In this document: piece by piece, positions 33,852-42,993 of the stretch
Layout: each line of letters starts with the position of its first letter
How positions within the stretch are numbered: position 1 is the first letter of the stretch
From: Tateyamaria sp. syn59
Lineage (GTDB): Bacteria; Pseudomonadota; Alphaproteobacteria; Rhodobacterales; Rhodobacteraceae
NCBI RefSeq assembly: GCF_007995245.1
Contig: NZ_VCBA01000007.1
Location: forward strand, 124,001 to 188,000
Length of the DNA: 64,000 nt
Direction: 5' to 3'
Made by a program: the position numbers and the translations under genes
Notes under the pieces: generated by a model
What the model saw: the letters and a program-made list of their open reading frames with translations, nothing else
Told to the model about the DNA's origin: nothing
Databases searched by the model: none

Positions 33852-34898
33852 ATGGCAGAAATCCAACTGCGCAACATCAACAAACGGTGGGGCACGTTCG
33901 TGGGCGTCGACAATTTCGACCTGACGATCGCGGATGAGGAATTCCTGGTGCTGCTCGGCCCCTCGGGGTGTGGCAAGACCACGACGATGCGCATGATCGC
34001 GGGGCTTGAGGATGCGACTGAAGGCGATATCATGATCGACGGCAAGCGCGTCAATGATCTGGACCCAAAGGACCGCGACGTGGCGATGGTGTTCCAGTCC
34101 TACGGCCTCTACCCGCACCTGAATGTCTACGAAAACATCCGCTTCCCGCTGAAGGTCCGTAAGGTGGATCCCGCCACCCATGACGACCGCGTGCGCCGCG
34201 CCTCGGCCATGGTGGAGCTCGACGATTTCCTGCACCGAAAGCCCGCCGAATTGTCCGGCGGCCAGCGCCAGCGCGTGGCGCTTGCCCGCGCCATCGTGCG
34301 CGAACCCAACGTGTTCCTGATGGACGAGCCGCTGTCGAACCTCGACGCCAAGCTGCGCGTCTCGACCCGCGCCCAGATCAAGAACCTCAGCCACGAGTTG
34401 AAGGTCACGACCGTCTACGTGACCCATGACCAGATCGAGGCGATGACGCTCGCCGACCGCGTGGTGGTGATGAAGCAGGGCAAGGTGCAGCAGGTGGGCA
34501 CGCCGACGGAAATCTACGACCGGCCCGCCAACACATTCGTCGCCAGCTTCATCGGCTCGCCTGCCATGAACCTGATGGAAGGGACGATGGCGGGCGGCAC
34601 CTTCACCGGCGACAACGTCTCGATCAGCGGCCTCACCGCCCCCGACGGCCCTGCCACGCTGGGCTTCCGCGCCGAAGATGCCGCGTTGGCCGAAGCAGAC
34701 GGCCAGATCACCGCCCCCATCTACACCATCGAGCTTTTGGGCGACGCCACCATGCTCACCGTCCGCGCGGGCGGGCAGCTTGTGTCGATCAAGGCGCACA
34801 AGGAGTTCAGGGCCGAGATCGGCGATACCGTGTCCTTCTCGGTCCCGGCAGAGATCTGCCACGCATTCGATTCCTCTTCCGGCGAACGTCTGGCCTGA
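33852..34898 (+). CDS. ABC transporter ATP-binding protein (sugar-type, UgpC/MalK-like)
   Basis: 348 residues. Walker A GPSGCGKTTTMRMIAG near residue 36, signature LSGGQRQRVALARA, Walker B VFLMDEPLSNLDAK, followed by the MalK-like C-terminal regulatory (TOBE/OB) domain (GFRAEDAALAEADGQITAPIYTIELLGDATMLTVRAG). It powers uptake by the two permeases encoded at 37.8-40 kb. It is the first gene of the plus-strand operon behind the LacI-type palindrome. Carbohydrate, polyol or glycerol-phosphate-like ligands are typical; which one is unknown. Confidence 0.88.
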   Translation: MAEIQLRNINKRWGTFVGVDNFDLTIADEEFLVLLGPSGCGKTTTMRMIAGLEDATEGDIMIDGKRVNDLDPKDRDVAMVFQSYGLYPHLNVYENIRFPLKVRKVDPATHDDRVRRASAMVELDDFLHRKPAELSGGQRQRVALARAIVREPNVFLMDEPLSNLDAKLRVSTRAQIKNLSHELKVTTVYVTHDQIEAMTLADRVVVMKQGKVQQVGTPTEIYDRPANTFVASFIGSPAMNLMEGTMAGGTFTGDNVSISGLTAPDGPATLGFRAEDAALAEADGQITAPIYTIELLGDATMLTVRAGGQLVSIKAHKEFRAEIGDTVSFSVPAEICHAFDSSSGERLA

Positions 34899-34941
34899 GG
34901 AACCCGGCTGTGCGGGGGGCACCCCGTACGGCCCAACACCG

Positions 34942-34970
34942 GCCAGTGCAGACTTGCAAGATGCACTGGC
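34942..34970 (+). other. Intercistronic stem-loop in the ABC operon
   Basis: GCCAGTGCA pairs perfectly with TGCACTGGC around an 11-nt loop, between the ATPase and binding-protein genes. It probably stabilises the downstream mRNA so more binding protein than ATPase is made. It is preceded by a second small stem (CGGGG/CCCCG near 34915). Confidence 0.5.
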
Positions 34971-34995
34971 GCAAAACGCAACAGGGAGTTTGCAC

Positions 34996-36216
34996 ATGTA
35001 TCTGAAGAAACTGGCACTTGCGGGCGCCGTCTCGCTTTTGGGCAGCACGGCCTTTGCCGCGTGTTCCTACCAAAACGAGGTGCCGTTGAAGTCGCTGACC
35101 GCAGGCTTTGAAGCCTGGAAGGCCGTCACCGACGCCATGGCCGAGTGCGGCAATTTCCAGGCCGAGCTGGACCAGGAATTCCGCACCAAGCAGCCCGCCG
35201 CGTTCGAGGCGAACCCGTCGCTCTACCACATTGGCGGCGTGTCGAACGGCACCATCACACCTCTGCTGAACGCGGGCACAATCCGCCCGCTGGATGATCT
35301 GGTCGAGAAATACGGCCAGAACCTGTCGCCCAACCAGTTGATCCGCGTGGACGGTCAGATCATGGCCGTCGCCATGATGGTGAACACCCAGCACCTGATG
35401 TACCGCAGCGACATCCTCGCCGATCTGGGCATCGAAACGCCCAGCACATGGGACGAGGTGTTCGCCGCCGCCGAGAAGATCGAAGAGGCGGGCGTCGTTG
35501 ACCACGCCATCGGCGCGACGATGAAGTCCGGTTGGAACCTCGCCCAGGAATTCGTGAACATGTATCCCGGCTTTGGTGGTGCGTTCTTCAACGCCGACAA
35601 CACCACCGCCGTGAATTCCGAGGCGGGGATGAAGGCGCTCGACACCATGAAGCGCACGCTGGAGTTCACCGACCCGGAGGTTCTGGTCAGCGACTCGACC
35701 TATGTCCAGCAGCAGTTCCAGCAGGGCAAGATCGCCATGGCGAACCTGTGGTCCAGCCGCGCCGGTGCCATGAATGACGAAAACGAAAGCACCGTTGTGG
35801 GCAAGGTCTCGATGGCTGCTGCCCCCATGGCGATGGACGGCGGCGCGCCCGCCACCACGCTCTGGTGGGACGGTATCGTGATCGCAGCCAACATCACAGA
35901 TGAGGAAGCAGACGCCGCTTTCCGTCTGGCGATGGAAGGCATGGATGCCGACATGGTGCAAAGCGCAAATGAGGCCGCCATCTGGCTGGTGCAGGGCTAT
36001 GAGCCCGGCCCGCTGGCCGAAGGTGCCATCGCGACCGCAACCGCCAACCCGGCGCCGCCCGCGTACCCGTCGACCACACAGATGGGTCTGCTGCACACGG
36101 CGCTGGGCAATGAACTGCCTGCCTTCCTGACCGGTGAGCGCGGGGCAGAGGCGACGCTGGTCGCCATCGAAGAAGCCTACACCACGTCGGCCAAAGAGGC
36201 CGGTGTGCTCGAATAA
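34996..36216 (+). CDS. ABC transporter substrate-binding protein, family 1
   Basis: 406 residues with a Sec signal peptide (MYLKKLALAGAVSLLGSTAFA, cleavage near residue 21). The mature chain has the family 1 sugar-binding layout: MAVAMMVNTQHLMYRSDILADLGIETPSTWDEVFAAAEKI is the typical central strand-helix segment, and the C-terminal lobe ends AIEEAYTTSAKEAGVLE. It captures the transporter's ligand in the periplasm. The start codon lies inside TTTGCACATGTA, which resembles half of the LacI-type operator. AGGGAG precedes it. Confidence 0.85.
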   Translation: MYLKKLALAGAVSLLGSTAFAACSYQNEVPLKSLTAGFEAWKAVTDAMAECGNFQAELDQEFRTKQPAAFEANPSLYHIGGVSNGTITPLLNAGTIRPLDDLVEKYGQNLSPNQLIRVDGQIMAVAMMVNTQHLMYRSDILADLGIETPSTWDEVFAAAEKIEEAGVVDHAIGATMKSGWNLAQEFVNMYPGFGGAFFNADNTTAVNSEAGMKALDTMKRTLEFTDPEVLVSDSTYVQQQFQQGKIAMANLWSSRAGAMNDENESTVVGKVSMAAAPMAMDGGAPATTLWWDGIVIAANITDEEADAAFRLAMEGMDADMVQSANEAAIWLVQGYEPGPLAEGAIATATANPAPPAYPSTTQMGLLHTALGNELPAFLTGERGAEATLVAIEEAYTTSAKEAGVLE

Positions 36217-36271
36217 GTCACCACTCGGCTGGCCGGGGTTCCCTCGGCCAGCCACTCACCTTGGGGGACAG

Positions 36272-37798
36272 ATGACACGAGACTACGATCATATCGTTGT
36301 GGGCGGTGGCTCTGCTGGATGCGCGGTGGCCGCGCGTCTTGCCGAACGACCGGGCGCAAAGGTGTGCGTGGTCGAGGCGGGGCCTTCGGATCGGGATATC
36401 CGGGTCCGAGTGCCCTTTGCTCTCGTGAACCTTCTGGCCTCCGACCGTCGCAACTGGAAGCGGCAAACGGTACCCATGGCATCGGCAGGCAACCGACAAG
36501 TGTCCGTCCCGCGCGGCAAGATGCTGGGCGGGTCGGGCTCGATCAATTCCATGGTCTGGTTCCGGGGCACCCGCGCTGACTTCGACGTCTGGGGCCTGCC
36601 CGGATGGGACAGCGCGACAGTCTGGCGGGCCTTCGACGTGGTCGAGGCGCGGATGACTCCCGAGCGCTTGCCGCACCCGCACCCCCTGTCCGAAGCCTTT
36701 GGCCGCGTCTTTCCCGCCAACGACCCCCACGCCCCGCCCACACCGGAACGGCAAAGCGCGGGGGTGTTCCACACAAACATGAGGGGCGGCGCCCGCTGGT
36801 CGGCGGCTGATGGATTCTTGCGCCCCTCTGGAGCCGATGTCGTAACGGATGCCGAGGTGGACCATGTCACCTTCGATAACACCCGCGCTACGGGCGTCGT
36901 TCTGCGCGACGGTCGCACCCTGACGGCGCGCGCGGGCGTTGTCCTGTCGGCAGGCAGCATCGAAAGCCCAATGATCCTCATGCGCTCCGGCATCGGTCCG
37001 GGGGCTGACCTAAAAGCCGCAGGCATCGACGTGCGCATCGACGCGCCGGGCGTGGGCGCAAACCTACACGACCACCCCGGTTTCGGCCTGCATTTTAAAG
37101 GGCAGGGCTCGGGTTACGGCCTCACGCTCGGTCAGCTTCCCGCTTGGGCGCTGTCGCCCTTCCAATGGCTCCTGACACGTTCCGGGCGGCTTAGTTCCAA
37201 CACCGTCGAGGCGGGCGCATTCTACAGCGTCACGGACAGCGACGTGCCCGACATCCAAACCCATTTCCTGCCCTTCCTAATGGGCTGGCAAGGCCGCGCG
37301 ATCATCTGGGGATCGGGTTACTTCGCCGATGTCTGCCTGTGCCAGCCTCGCTCACGTGGGCGCTTGCGGATCGGCAAGGACCGCTTCCAACCGCTCATCG
37401 ACCTCAACCTCTTCGGCGACGACTGGGACCTCGACATGATGGTGCGTGGCGTCGACCGCCTACGCGCGCTGCTTGATGCGGCCCCCCTCGAACACCGCCG
37501 CGCGCCCGAAGGCTTTCCCGGCACCCATATCACCGGCGACGCGCTCCGCGAAGTGATCCGAACGCGCGCAGGCACCGCCTACCACCCCGTCGGCACGGTC
37601 GCTCTCGGTGGCCCGCTCGATGCGCAGGGCGCGGTCAAAGGCGTGGACAACCTCTGGGTCGCGGACGCCTCGGTCATGCCGCGCATCACATCCGCCAACA
37701 CCAACGCCCCATCCATGATGATCGGCTGGCAGATCGGGGGCCACGTCGCGGCCACCGCAGAAAGGACCCCTTCCATGTCCTACCGCATAGCTACTTGA
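36272..37798 (+). CDS. GMC family FAD-dependent oxidoreductase
   Basis: 508 residues. N-terminal FAD-binding motif YDHIVVGGGSAGCAVAARLAE (residues 5-25), GGSGSINSMVWFRG, VVLSAGSIESPMILMRSGIG, and C-terminal HPVGTVALGGPLDAQGAVKGVDNLWVADASVMP, which includes the catalytic His region. GMC enzymes oxidise alcohols (choline, glucose, alditols) to aldehydes or ketones with a flavin. Placed between binding-protein and permease genes, it probably acts on the imported compound. No signal peptide is visible, so it is cytosolic. TTGGGGGACAG precedes ATG 36272. Confidence 0.85.
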   Translation: MTRDYDHIVVGGGSAGCAVAARLAERPGAKVCVVEAGPSDRDIRVRVPFALVNLLASDRRNWKRQTVPMASAGNRQVSVPRGKMLGGSGSINSMVWFRGTRADFDVWGLPGWDSATVWRAFDVVEARMTPERLPHPHPLSEAFGRVFPANDPHAPPTPERQSAGVFHTNMRGGARWSAADGFLRPSGADVVTDAEVDHVTFDNTRATGVVLRDGRTLTARAGVVLSAGSIESPMILMRSGIGPGADLKAAGIDVRIDAPGVGANLHDHPGFGLHFKGQGSGYGLTLGQLPAWALSPFQWLLTRSGRLSSNTVEAGAFYSVTDSDVPDIQTHFLPFLMGWQGRAIIWGSGYFADVCLCQPRSRGRLRIGKDRFQPLIDLNLFGDDWDLDMMVRGVDRLRALLDAAPLEHRRAPEGFPGTHITGDALREVIRTRAGTAYHPVGTVALGGPLDAQGAVKGVDNLWVADASVMPRITSANTNAPSMMIGWQIGGHVAATAERTPSMSYRIAT

Positions 37799-37808
37799 GG
37801 ACTGACAC

Positions 37809-38837
37809 ATGAAGTTCAAAACCTTCTTCTGGTTCGTGGCCCCCTCGGTCTTCATGATGCTCTTGTTCATCGCGGCCCCGCTGATCTCGGTCTTCATCCA
37901 GTCCTTCCAGATCACCCAGCCCGTGATGCAGCAGATCGAGGTCGAGACCTGCACCCCCGGCTTCCTCACCCAGACCTGCGTGACAGAAACCAAAACGGTC
38001 CCCGTCATCAACGAAGAGACGGGGCGCACCGAAACCACCACCGCCTGGGTCGGCTTCCAAAGCTACCAGAACGTGCTGCAAATGGACAAATTCTGGTCCG
38101 CCATCGGGTCTGGCAACTGGGGCGAGATCCTGCAGATCGACTTCTGGAAAGCGCTGCGCTTCACCCTGATGTTCACGCTCGTGACGCTGCCTTTGGTCAT
38201 CGGCGTGGGTCTCATGATCGCGCTGGCTGTGAACAACGCCGCCAAGTCCCTGCGCGGCCCGGTGATCTTCGTGTCGCTGCTGCCCTTCATCATCACGCCC
38301 GTCATCGGCTCGCTGTCGATCTATTGGCTCTTCGTCGGCGATGGCATTCTGACCGCCACCCTCGAACGCTGGACAGGCCAGGACATTGCCATGTTCGCGC
38401 AGGCGTGGACGATTGAGCTGCTGATGTACTTCTACCGCGTTTGGCACGTGGCCCCCTTCGCCTTCGTCATCTTCTATGCAGGACTGCAAACGGTGAACAT
38501 GGATACGCTGGAGTCGGCCATCATCGACGGCGCCAGCCGCTTCGAACGGCTGCGCTACGTGATCGTGCCACACCTCATGCCGCTGATTATCTTCATCGCG
38601 CTCATCCACCTGATGGACTGCTACCGTGTCTTCGACGAGATCATCGGCTTCCGCAGCCAGGCGCATGTCATCTCGCTGCAATGGCTGACCTTCGATTTCC
38701 TCACACCGGATGACGCAGGCAACCGGGCGATCAGCCGGGCCGCCGCCAGCGCCATGCTGACCATGGTGGGCATTGTGATCCTGCTGATCCTGCCGCTGCG
38801 CCGCACCTGGCGCGACCACAAAGGGGGGGCACATTAA
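37809..38837 (+). CDS. ABC transporter permease (MalF-like)
   Basis: 342 residues, six predicted helices, with an inserted periplasmic loop of about 50 residues after the first helix (residues 40-80, including CTPGFLTQTC with two Cys). The cytoplasmic EAA loop is IIDGASRFERLRYVIVPHLMPLI near residue 240. It forms one half of the membrane channel. It ends with TAATG, sharing one base with the next permease start, so the two are translationally coupled. Confidence 0.85.
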   Translation: MKFKTFFWFVAPSVFMMLLFIAAPLISVFIQSFQITQPVMQQIEVETCTPGFLTQTCVTETKTVPVINEETGRTETTTAWVGFQSYQNVLQMDKFWSAIGSGNWGEILQIDFWKALRFTLMFTLVTLPLVIGVGLMIALAVNNAAKSLRGPVIFVSLLPFIITPVIGSLSIYWLFVGDGILTATLERWTGQDIAMFAQAWTIELLMYFYRVWHVAPFAFVIFYAGLQTVNMDTLESAIIDGASRFERLRYVIVPHLMPLIIFIALIHLMDCYRVFDEIIGFRSQAHVISLQWLTFDFLTPDDAGNRAISRAAASAMLTMVGIVILLILPLRRTWRDHKGGAH

Positions 38838-39988
38838 TGTCCAAAGCCACCGCACAGCCGCTGTCGCTCAAGCTTGCATCCGGCGCCTTCCTCGCCTTCT
38901 GGTGCCTGATCGCAGCCTTTCCCATTGCCTGGATCGCGGTGATGAGCGTGAAGTCCCCGCGCGATGCCTTCGATGCCAGCGCGTGGAACGTGATCACCGG
39001 ACCCGCCACGCGGGCGGCGGGCAACGGGCTCAGCTTCCTCGACATTCTGCTGGGCCTGATCGTGCTGTACTTCGCGATCCGCTGGGCCTTCACAAAGCTG
39101 CCCCGGTTGGTCGAGCAGTTCTCGCCCCCCGGCTTCATCGTGCTGGGCTGGCTTGTGGGCGCAGCCGTCTACGGTCTGCTGTTCGTATTGATCTTCTTCG
39201 GCGCCCTGCCGGTCATCTTCGGCGCACTCAACAGCATCGCGGGGCCGCTGGGCACGCCGATCCTCGGCCTGACGACGGAACACTACGTGGCGGTCTGGGG
39301 CGAAAACCAGTTCTACCGCAACTTCATGAACTCGATGATCGTGACGGCTGGCGTCGTCACCGTCTCTCTCACCGTCGGTACGCTCGCGGGCTATGGCCTT
39401 GCGCGCTCCGGCTCGAACCTCGCCTTCTGGCTTCTGATCATCGCGCTTGTCTTCCGCGCGCTGCCGCACTCGGTGCTCGTGGCAGGCTACCTGCCGTGGT
39501 TCATCAACTCCGCCGAAATCCTGCGCCCGATCCTGGGTGACCTGGCGCCCACGCTCTACGGCCAACCACTAGCGATCATCGCGGTGCTTGTGGCGATCAA
39601 CCAGCCCTTCACCATCTGGATGCTGCGATCCTTCTTCCAGAACATCCCGGCCGAGCTGGACGAGGCCGCGCGGGTCGACGGTTGTTCCCACTTCCAGGCC
39701 TTCCGCCGCGTGATCATGCCGGTCATGTGGCCGGGGGTGATCACCACGGGCCTCTTCAGCTTCCTGCTGGGCTACAACGACTTTCTCGTCACGGCCCTGC
39801 TGCTGGATGCGCAGAACCAGACGATGGTCCCGGCCATCGCGGGCTACTTCAATCGCGAAACCACCACGACCGACCAGGTCGAGGCGGTCGCCGCCGCCGT
39901 GTCCATCACGGCACCCTTGTTCCTTCTGGTTATGGTGTTCCAACGCCAGATCGTGTCGGGCCTGACAGCGGGGGCGGTGAAGGGCTGA
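38837..39988 (+). CDS. ABC transporter permease (MalG-like) with extra transmembrane insertion
   Basis: 383 residues, about 100 longer than typical MalG-type permeases. The usual core is present from residue 150, with the EAA loop LDEAARVDGCSHFQAFRRVIMP near residue 275. Residues about 55-145 are an inserted segment with two to three additional hydrophobic helices (FLDILLGLIVLYFAIRW; FIVLGWLVGAAVYGLLFVLIF). The insertion follows the first helix. It probably adds a structural domain to the channel. It ends the import operon; hairpins follow at 40011-40107. Confidence 0.82.
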   Translation: MSKATAQPLSLKLASGAFLAFWCLIAAFPIAWIAVMSVKSPRDAFDASAWNVITGPATRAAGNGLSFLDILLGLIVLYFAIRWAFTKLPRLVEQFSPPGFIVLGWLVGAAVYGLLFVLIFFGALPVIFGALNSIAGPLGTPILGLTTEHYVAVWGENQFYRNFMNSMIVTAGVVTVSLTVGTLAGYGLARSGSNLAFWLLIIALVFRALPHSVLVAGYLPWFINSAEILRPILGDLAPTLYGQPLAIIAVLVAINQPFTIWMLRSFFQNIPAELDEAARVDGCSHFQAFRRVIMPVMWPGVITTGLFSFLLGYNDFLVTALLLDAQNQTMVPAIAGYFNRETTTTDQVEAVAAAVSITAPLFLLVMVFQRQIVSGLTAGAVKG

Positions 39989-40010
39989 TGAGCAGTTCGT
40001 CGCGCACCTG

Positions 40011-40045
40011 CCGGATGCAAGCGCATCCGGCCCTCAACCGGATGC
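40011..40045 (+). promoter_or_regulatory. Alternative hairpins of an attenuator-like region
   Basis: GCATCCGG at 40023-40030 can pair either with CCGGATGC at 40011-40018 or with CCGGATGC at 40038-40045. Two mutually exclusive stems could switch between terminator-like and open forms. No T-run is seen, so this is only a hint of conditional folding. Confidence 0.4.
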
Positions 40046-40052
40046 CACGGGA

Positions 40053-40107
40053 TTTCATTTGTGCACGCGTCGTTTCCCAAGCGACGCGTGACACAGCACA
40101 AATGAAA
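40053..40107. promoter_or_regulatory. Very long inverted repeat covering the ribosome site of the next gene
   Basis: TTTCATTTGTGC (40053-40064) and ACGCGTCG (40065-40072) pair with CGACGCGT (40082-40089) and GCACAAATGAAA (40096-40107), leaving a 9-nt loop and a 6-nt bulge. The right arm ends in GAAAGGA, the ribosome site of the SnoaL-like gene starting at 40118. The stem also contains TTTGTGCACGCG, related to half of the operator at 33767-33786. Confidence 0.6.
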
Positions 40108-40117
40108 GGATGATCCA

Positions 40118-40648
40118 ATGAAGGGATCCCGCCCCGAACAAGCGGTCCTGACCCGCGACACTGACATGACCAAGACCGACGCAACGCGCGCCGTGATCGA
40201 GGGCATGGTGGATGGTCTGAATGACCACCGCATTGACGACATCGGCCAGTTCTTTGCCGAAAGCTTCCGCTGGATGGGCAACACCGGTTGTGGGACCAAG
40301 ACGGGGCTGCAGGAATTTCAGGACAATTGGCAGCGCCCGTTCCAGGCAGCCTTTGCCGACAAGGTCTGCGTCGACGAGGCGCGGCTTTACATGGGCGAGT
40401 GGGCCGCCGCCTTTGGCCGACAGGAGGCCACCCATGCCGGTGAGTTCATGGGCATCGCCCCCACCGGTAAGCGGATCGAGATCCGCTACATGGATTTCTG
40501 GAAAGTCGAAGAGGGCCGCATCACCGACAACTACGTGATGGTCGATTTTCCCCACGTGCTCGCCCAGCTGGGGCGGGACGTTTTTGATGGTGAAGGCTGG
40601 GAAGCCTTCGACCGCGGCGACAAGACCCCGCCGCGCCCCGATGCATGA
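40118..40648 (+). CDS. Single-domain NTF2/SnoaL-like protein (paralogue 2)
   Basis: 176 residues, one SnoaL-like domain: FFAESFRWMGNTGCGTKTGLQEFQ, FADKVCVDEARLY, FMGIAPTGKRIEIRYMDFWKVEEGRITDNYVMVDFPHVLAQLGRDVF. It matches the second halves of the tandem paralogues in this cluster, so it may be the ancestral single-domain form. Role unknown; isomerase, cyclase or binding protein. It begins the second half of the cluster. AAAGGA precedes ATG 40118 and lies in the long inverted repeat; an in-frame ATG at 40166 is another possible start. Confidence 0.65.
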   Translation: MKGSRPEQAVLTRDTDMTKTDATRAVIEGMVDGLNDHRIDDIGQFFAESFRWMGNTGCGTKTGLQEFQDNWQRPFQAAFADKVCVDEARLYMGEWAAAFGRQEATHAGEFMGIAPTGKRIEIRYMDFWKVEEGRITDNYVMVDFPHVLAQLGRDVFDGEGWEAFDRGDKTPPRPDA

Positions 40649-40657
40649 GGTGAGGAC

Positions 40658-41986
40658 ATGACAATCGAATATCTGAAACGCGGCAAGCCCGAGGCAGAGC
40701 GGGCCGAGGACGACGCCAAGACCCGCGCCATTGTCGAGGCGACTTTGGCCGACATTGAAAAGCGCGGGGATGCCGCTGTGCGCGAGTTGTCGGAGAAGTT
40801 CGATGGCTACAGCCCCGATAGCTTCCGCCTGAGCCAAGCCGAGATCGACGCGCTGATCGCCGAACTGACCCCGCGCGAGCTGGCCGACATCCAGTTCGCC
40901 CAGCAGCAGGTCCGGGACTTCGCCCAGGCGCAGCGGGACTCGATGCTGGACATCGAGGTCGAGACGATGCCCGGCGTGATCCTGGGCCACAAGAATATCC
41001 CCGTGCAGTCCGTGGGCTGCTACGTGCCGGGCGGCAAGTTCCCCATGGTGGCCTCGGCACACATGTCGGTCGCCACGGCCAGCGTCGCAGGTGTGCCCCG
41101 CATCATCGCTTGCACCCCGCCGTGGCAGGGCAAGCCGAACCCGGCGGTGATTGCCGCCATGCACCTGGGCGGCGCGCATGAGATCTATGTCATGGGCGGC
41201 ATTCAGGCTGTCGGTGCCATGGCCATCGGGACCGAGACGATTGATCCGGTCCACATGCTTGTCGGCCCAGGCAACGCCTTCGTGGCCGAGGCCAAGCGCC
41301 AGCTTTTTGGCCGCGTGGGCATCGACCTCTTTGCTGGCCCGACCGAGACGATGGTGATTGCGGACGAAACCGTGGATGCGGAGATGTGTGCCACCGACCT
41401 GCTTGGGCAGGCGGAGCATGGCTACAACTCGCCTGCCGTTCTGCTGACGAACTCGCGCAAGCTGGCGGATGAAACAGCGGCAGAGATCGAGCGCATTCTG
41501 GGCATCCTGCCCACCGCTGACACCGCCCGCAAAAGCTGGGAGGATTATGGCGAGATCATCCTCTGCGACACCTATGACGAGATGTTGCAGGTGGCTGATG
41601 ACGTGGCAAGTGAGCACGTGCAGGTCATGACCGACCGCGACGACTGGTTCCTTGAACACATGACCTGCTACGGCGCGCTGTTCCTTGGGCCGCGCACCAA
41701 TGTCGCCAACGGGGACAAGGTGATCGGGACCAACCATACGCTGCCCACGAAAAAGGCCGGGCGGTATACAGGGGGTCTCTGGGTCGGCAAGTATCTCAAG
41801 ACCCACAGTTACCAGAAGGTCACCACGGACGAGGCAGCGGCAGAGATCGGGGCCTATGGCTCGCGTCTGTGTATGCTGGAAGGGTTCGTGGGCCATGCCG
41901 AGCAGTGCAACCTGCGCGTCCGCCGCTATGGCGGGATCAACGTGCCTTATGGTGAGGGGGCCCCTGCGCGCGACGCAGCGGAATAG
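40658..41986 (+). CDS. HpsN-like NAD-dependent dehydrogenase (histidinol dehydrogenase family)
   Basis: 442 residues of the HisD fold, with [86 protein letters not shown] and [10 protein letters not shown]. These carry the zinc- and NAD-binding residues. A true HisD would sit with his genes; here it sits with SnoaL-like genes and an ABC importer, and the N-terminus ([15 protein letters not shown]) is that of HpsN-type enzymes, which oxidise sulfopropanediol to sulfolactate in roseobacters. The substrate may be a related polyol or sulfonate. It starts 10 bp after the SnoaL-like gene. Confidence 0.75.
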   Translation: MTIEYLKRGKPEAERAEDDAKTRAIVEATLADIEKRGDAAVRELSEKFDGYSPDSFRLSQAEIDALIAELTPRELADIQFAQQQVRDFAQAQRDSMLDIEVETMPGVILGHKNIPVQSVGCYVPGGKFPMVASAHMSVATASVAGVPRIIACTPPWQGKPNPAVIAAMHLGGAHEIYVMGGIQAVGAMAIGTETIDPVHMLVGPGNAFVAEAKRQLFGRVGIDLFAGPTETMVIADETVDAEMCATDLLGQAEHGYNSPAVLLTNSRKLADETAAEIERILGILPTADTARKSWEDYGEIILCDTYDEMLQVADDVASEHVQVMTDRDDWFLEHMTCYGALFLGPRTNVANGDKVIGTNHTLPTKKAGRYTGGLWVGKYLKTHSYQKVTTDEAAAEIGAYGSRLCMLEGFVGHAEQCNLRVRRYGGINVPYGEGAPARDAAE

Positions 41987-41988
41987 CC

Positions 41989-42993
41989 GTGACCGACCAG
42001 AACCAACGCAACAAGGCCACGGCGCTGACGCTGTGGGCAGCCTTGGATCGCGACCCTGAGAGTGCTGTGGCGCTGCTGCCCGCGCTTGAGGGGTGGCATG
42101 GGCCAGCGCCTGTGGGGATGCAGGGGACTGCTGACGGGATCATCGGTGCGCTCTTCGCGCCCTTGCGGGCGGCCATCCCGGATCTGCGGCGACAGACGCA
42201 TATCTTCATGGGTGGCGCGTCCTCGGCCCATGAGAGTGACGAGGGCGACGGGGCGCATTGGGTGGCGGGCACCGGATACTATACCGGGCGCGCCACGGGG
42301 GGCGTGTTTGGCATCCCCGCTACGGGCCATGATTTGCGCATTCGCTGGGGCGAGTTTCTGCGGTTTGATGAGGCCGGGAACATCACCTATGCCCAGACGA
42401 TCTGGGACTTTGTCGATTGGTTCGACCAGATTGGATTTCCCGCTCTGCCGCGCCCGCGCGGGGCTGCGCATGTGTACCCGGCACCGACCGCATATGACGG
42501 TGTTTTGACAGCCGTGCAACTGGAAGCTGATTCTATGAAATCAATGACTTTGGGGCGCGCGTTAATATTTGGCGGGCTCAACAGTTTTGACGAGAATGAC
42601 CTGACCAGCATGGGCATGGCGCGGTTCTTTCATCCCAATGTCAAGTGGTACGGGCCGGGCGGCATTGGCGCCTGCCTGTCGCTGGCGGAGTTCGAGACGC
42701 GGCACCAGCAGCCGTGGCTGACGGCCTTTCCCGACCGCAAGGTGATGCATTTGGAGAGCCTGTTCGCCGAAGACCGGATGGTGGCCGCCTCTGGCCCGAA
42801 GGGCGTGGTGGGCACTCATGGTGGGACCTATCTCGGCCACGCGGCGACGGGTGCGCCGATCGAGGTGTCGGGTCTCGATTTCTGGCTGAGAACGGGTGAG
42901 CAGTTCACCGAGAATTGGGTGTTCGTGGATATGGTCCATCTGTTCCAGCAGATGGGCGTGGATCTGTTTGCGCGGATGCAGGTGCACGCATGA
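41989..42993 (+). CDS. Tandem NTF2/SnoaL-like protein (paralogue 3)
   Basis: 334 residues, two SnoaL-like domains. The second half contains MARFFHPNVKWYGPGGIGACLSLAEFETRHQQPWLTAFPDRK and TGAPIEVSGLDFW...ENWVFVDMVHLFQQMGVDLF, matching paralogues 1 and 4. The N-terminal half keeps the fold pattern (AAIPDLRRQTHIFMGG, TGHDLRIRWGEFLRFDEAGNITYAQTIWD). GTG at 41989 follows two bases after the HpsN-like stop. It ends with an ATGA overlap to paralogue 4. Substrate unknown. Confidence 0.65.
   Translation: MTDQNQRNKATALTLWAALDRDPESAVALLPALEGWHGPAPVGMQGTADGIIGALFAPLRAAIPDLRRQTHIFMGGASSAHESDEGDGAHWVAGTGYYTGRATGGVFGIPATGHDLRIRWGEFLRFDEAGNITYAQTIWDFVDWFDQIGFPALPRPRGAAHVYPAPTAYDGVLTAVQLEADSMKSMTLGRALIFGGLNSFDENDLTSMGMARFFHPNVKWYGPGGIGACLSLAEFETRHQQPWLTAFPDRKVMHLESLFAEDRMVAASGPKGVVGTHGGTYLGHAATGAPIEVSGLDFWLRTGEQFTENWVFVDMVHLFQQMGVDLFARMQVHA

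Noticed and set aside
40053-40107. Long inverted repeat as a simple terminator
   Set aside because: There is no T-run after it and it overlaps the next gene's ribosome site, so regulation is more likely than termination.
40658-41986. Histidine biosynthesis hisD
   Set aside because: No his genes nearby; the N-terminus and cluster context match HpsN-type dehydrogenases instead.
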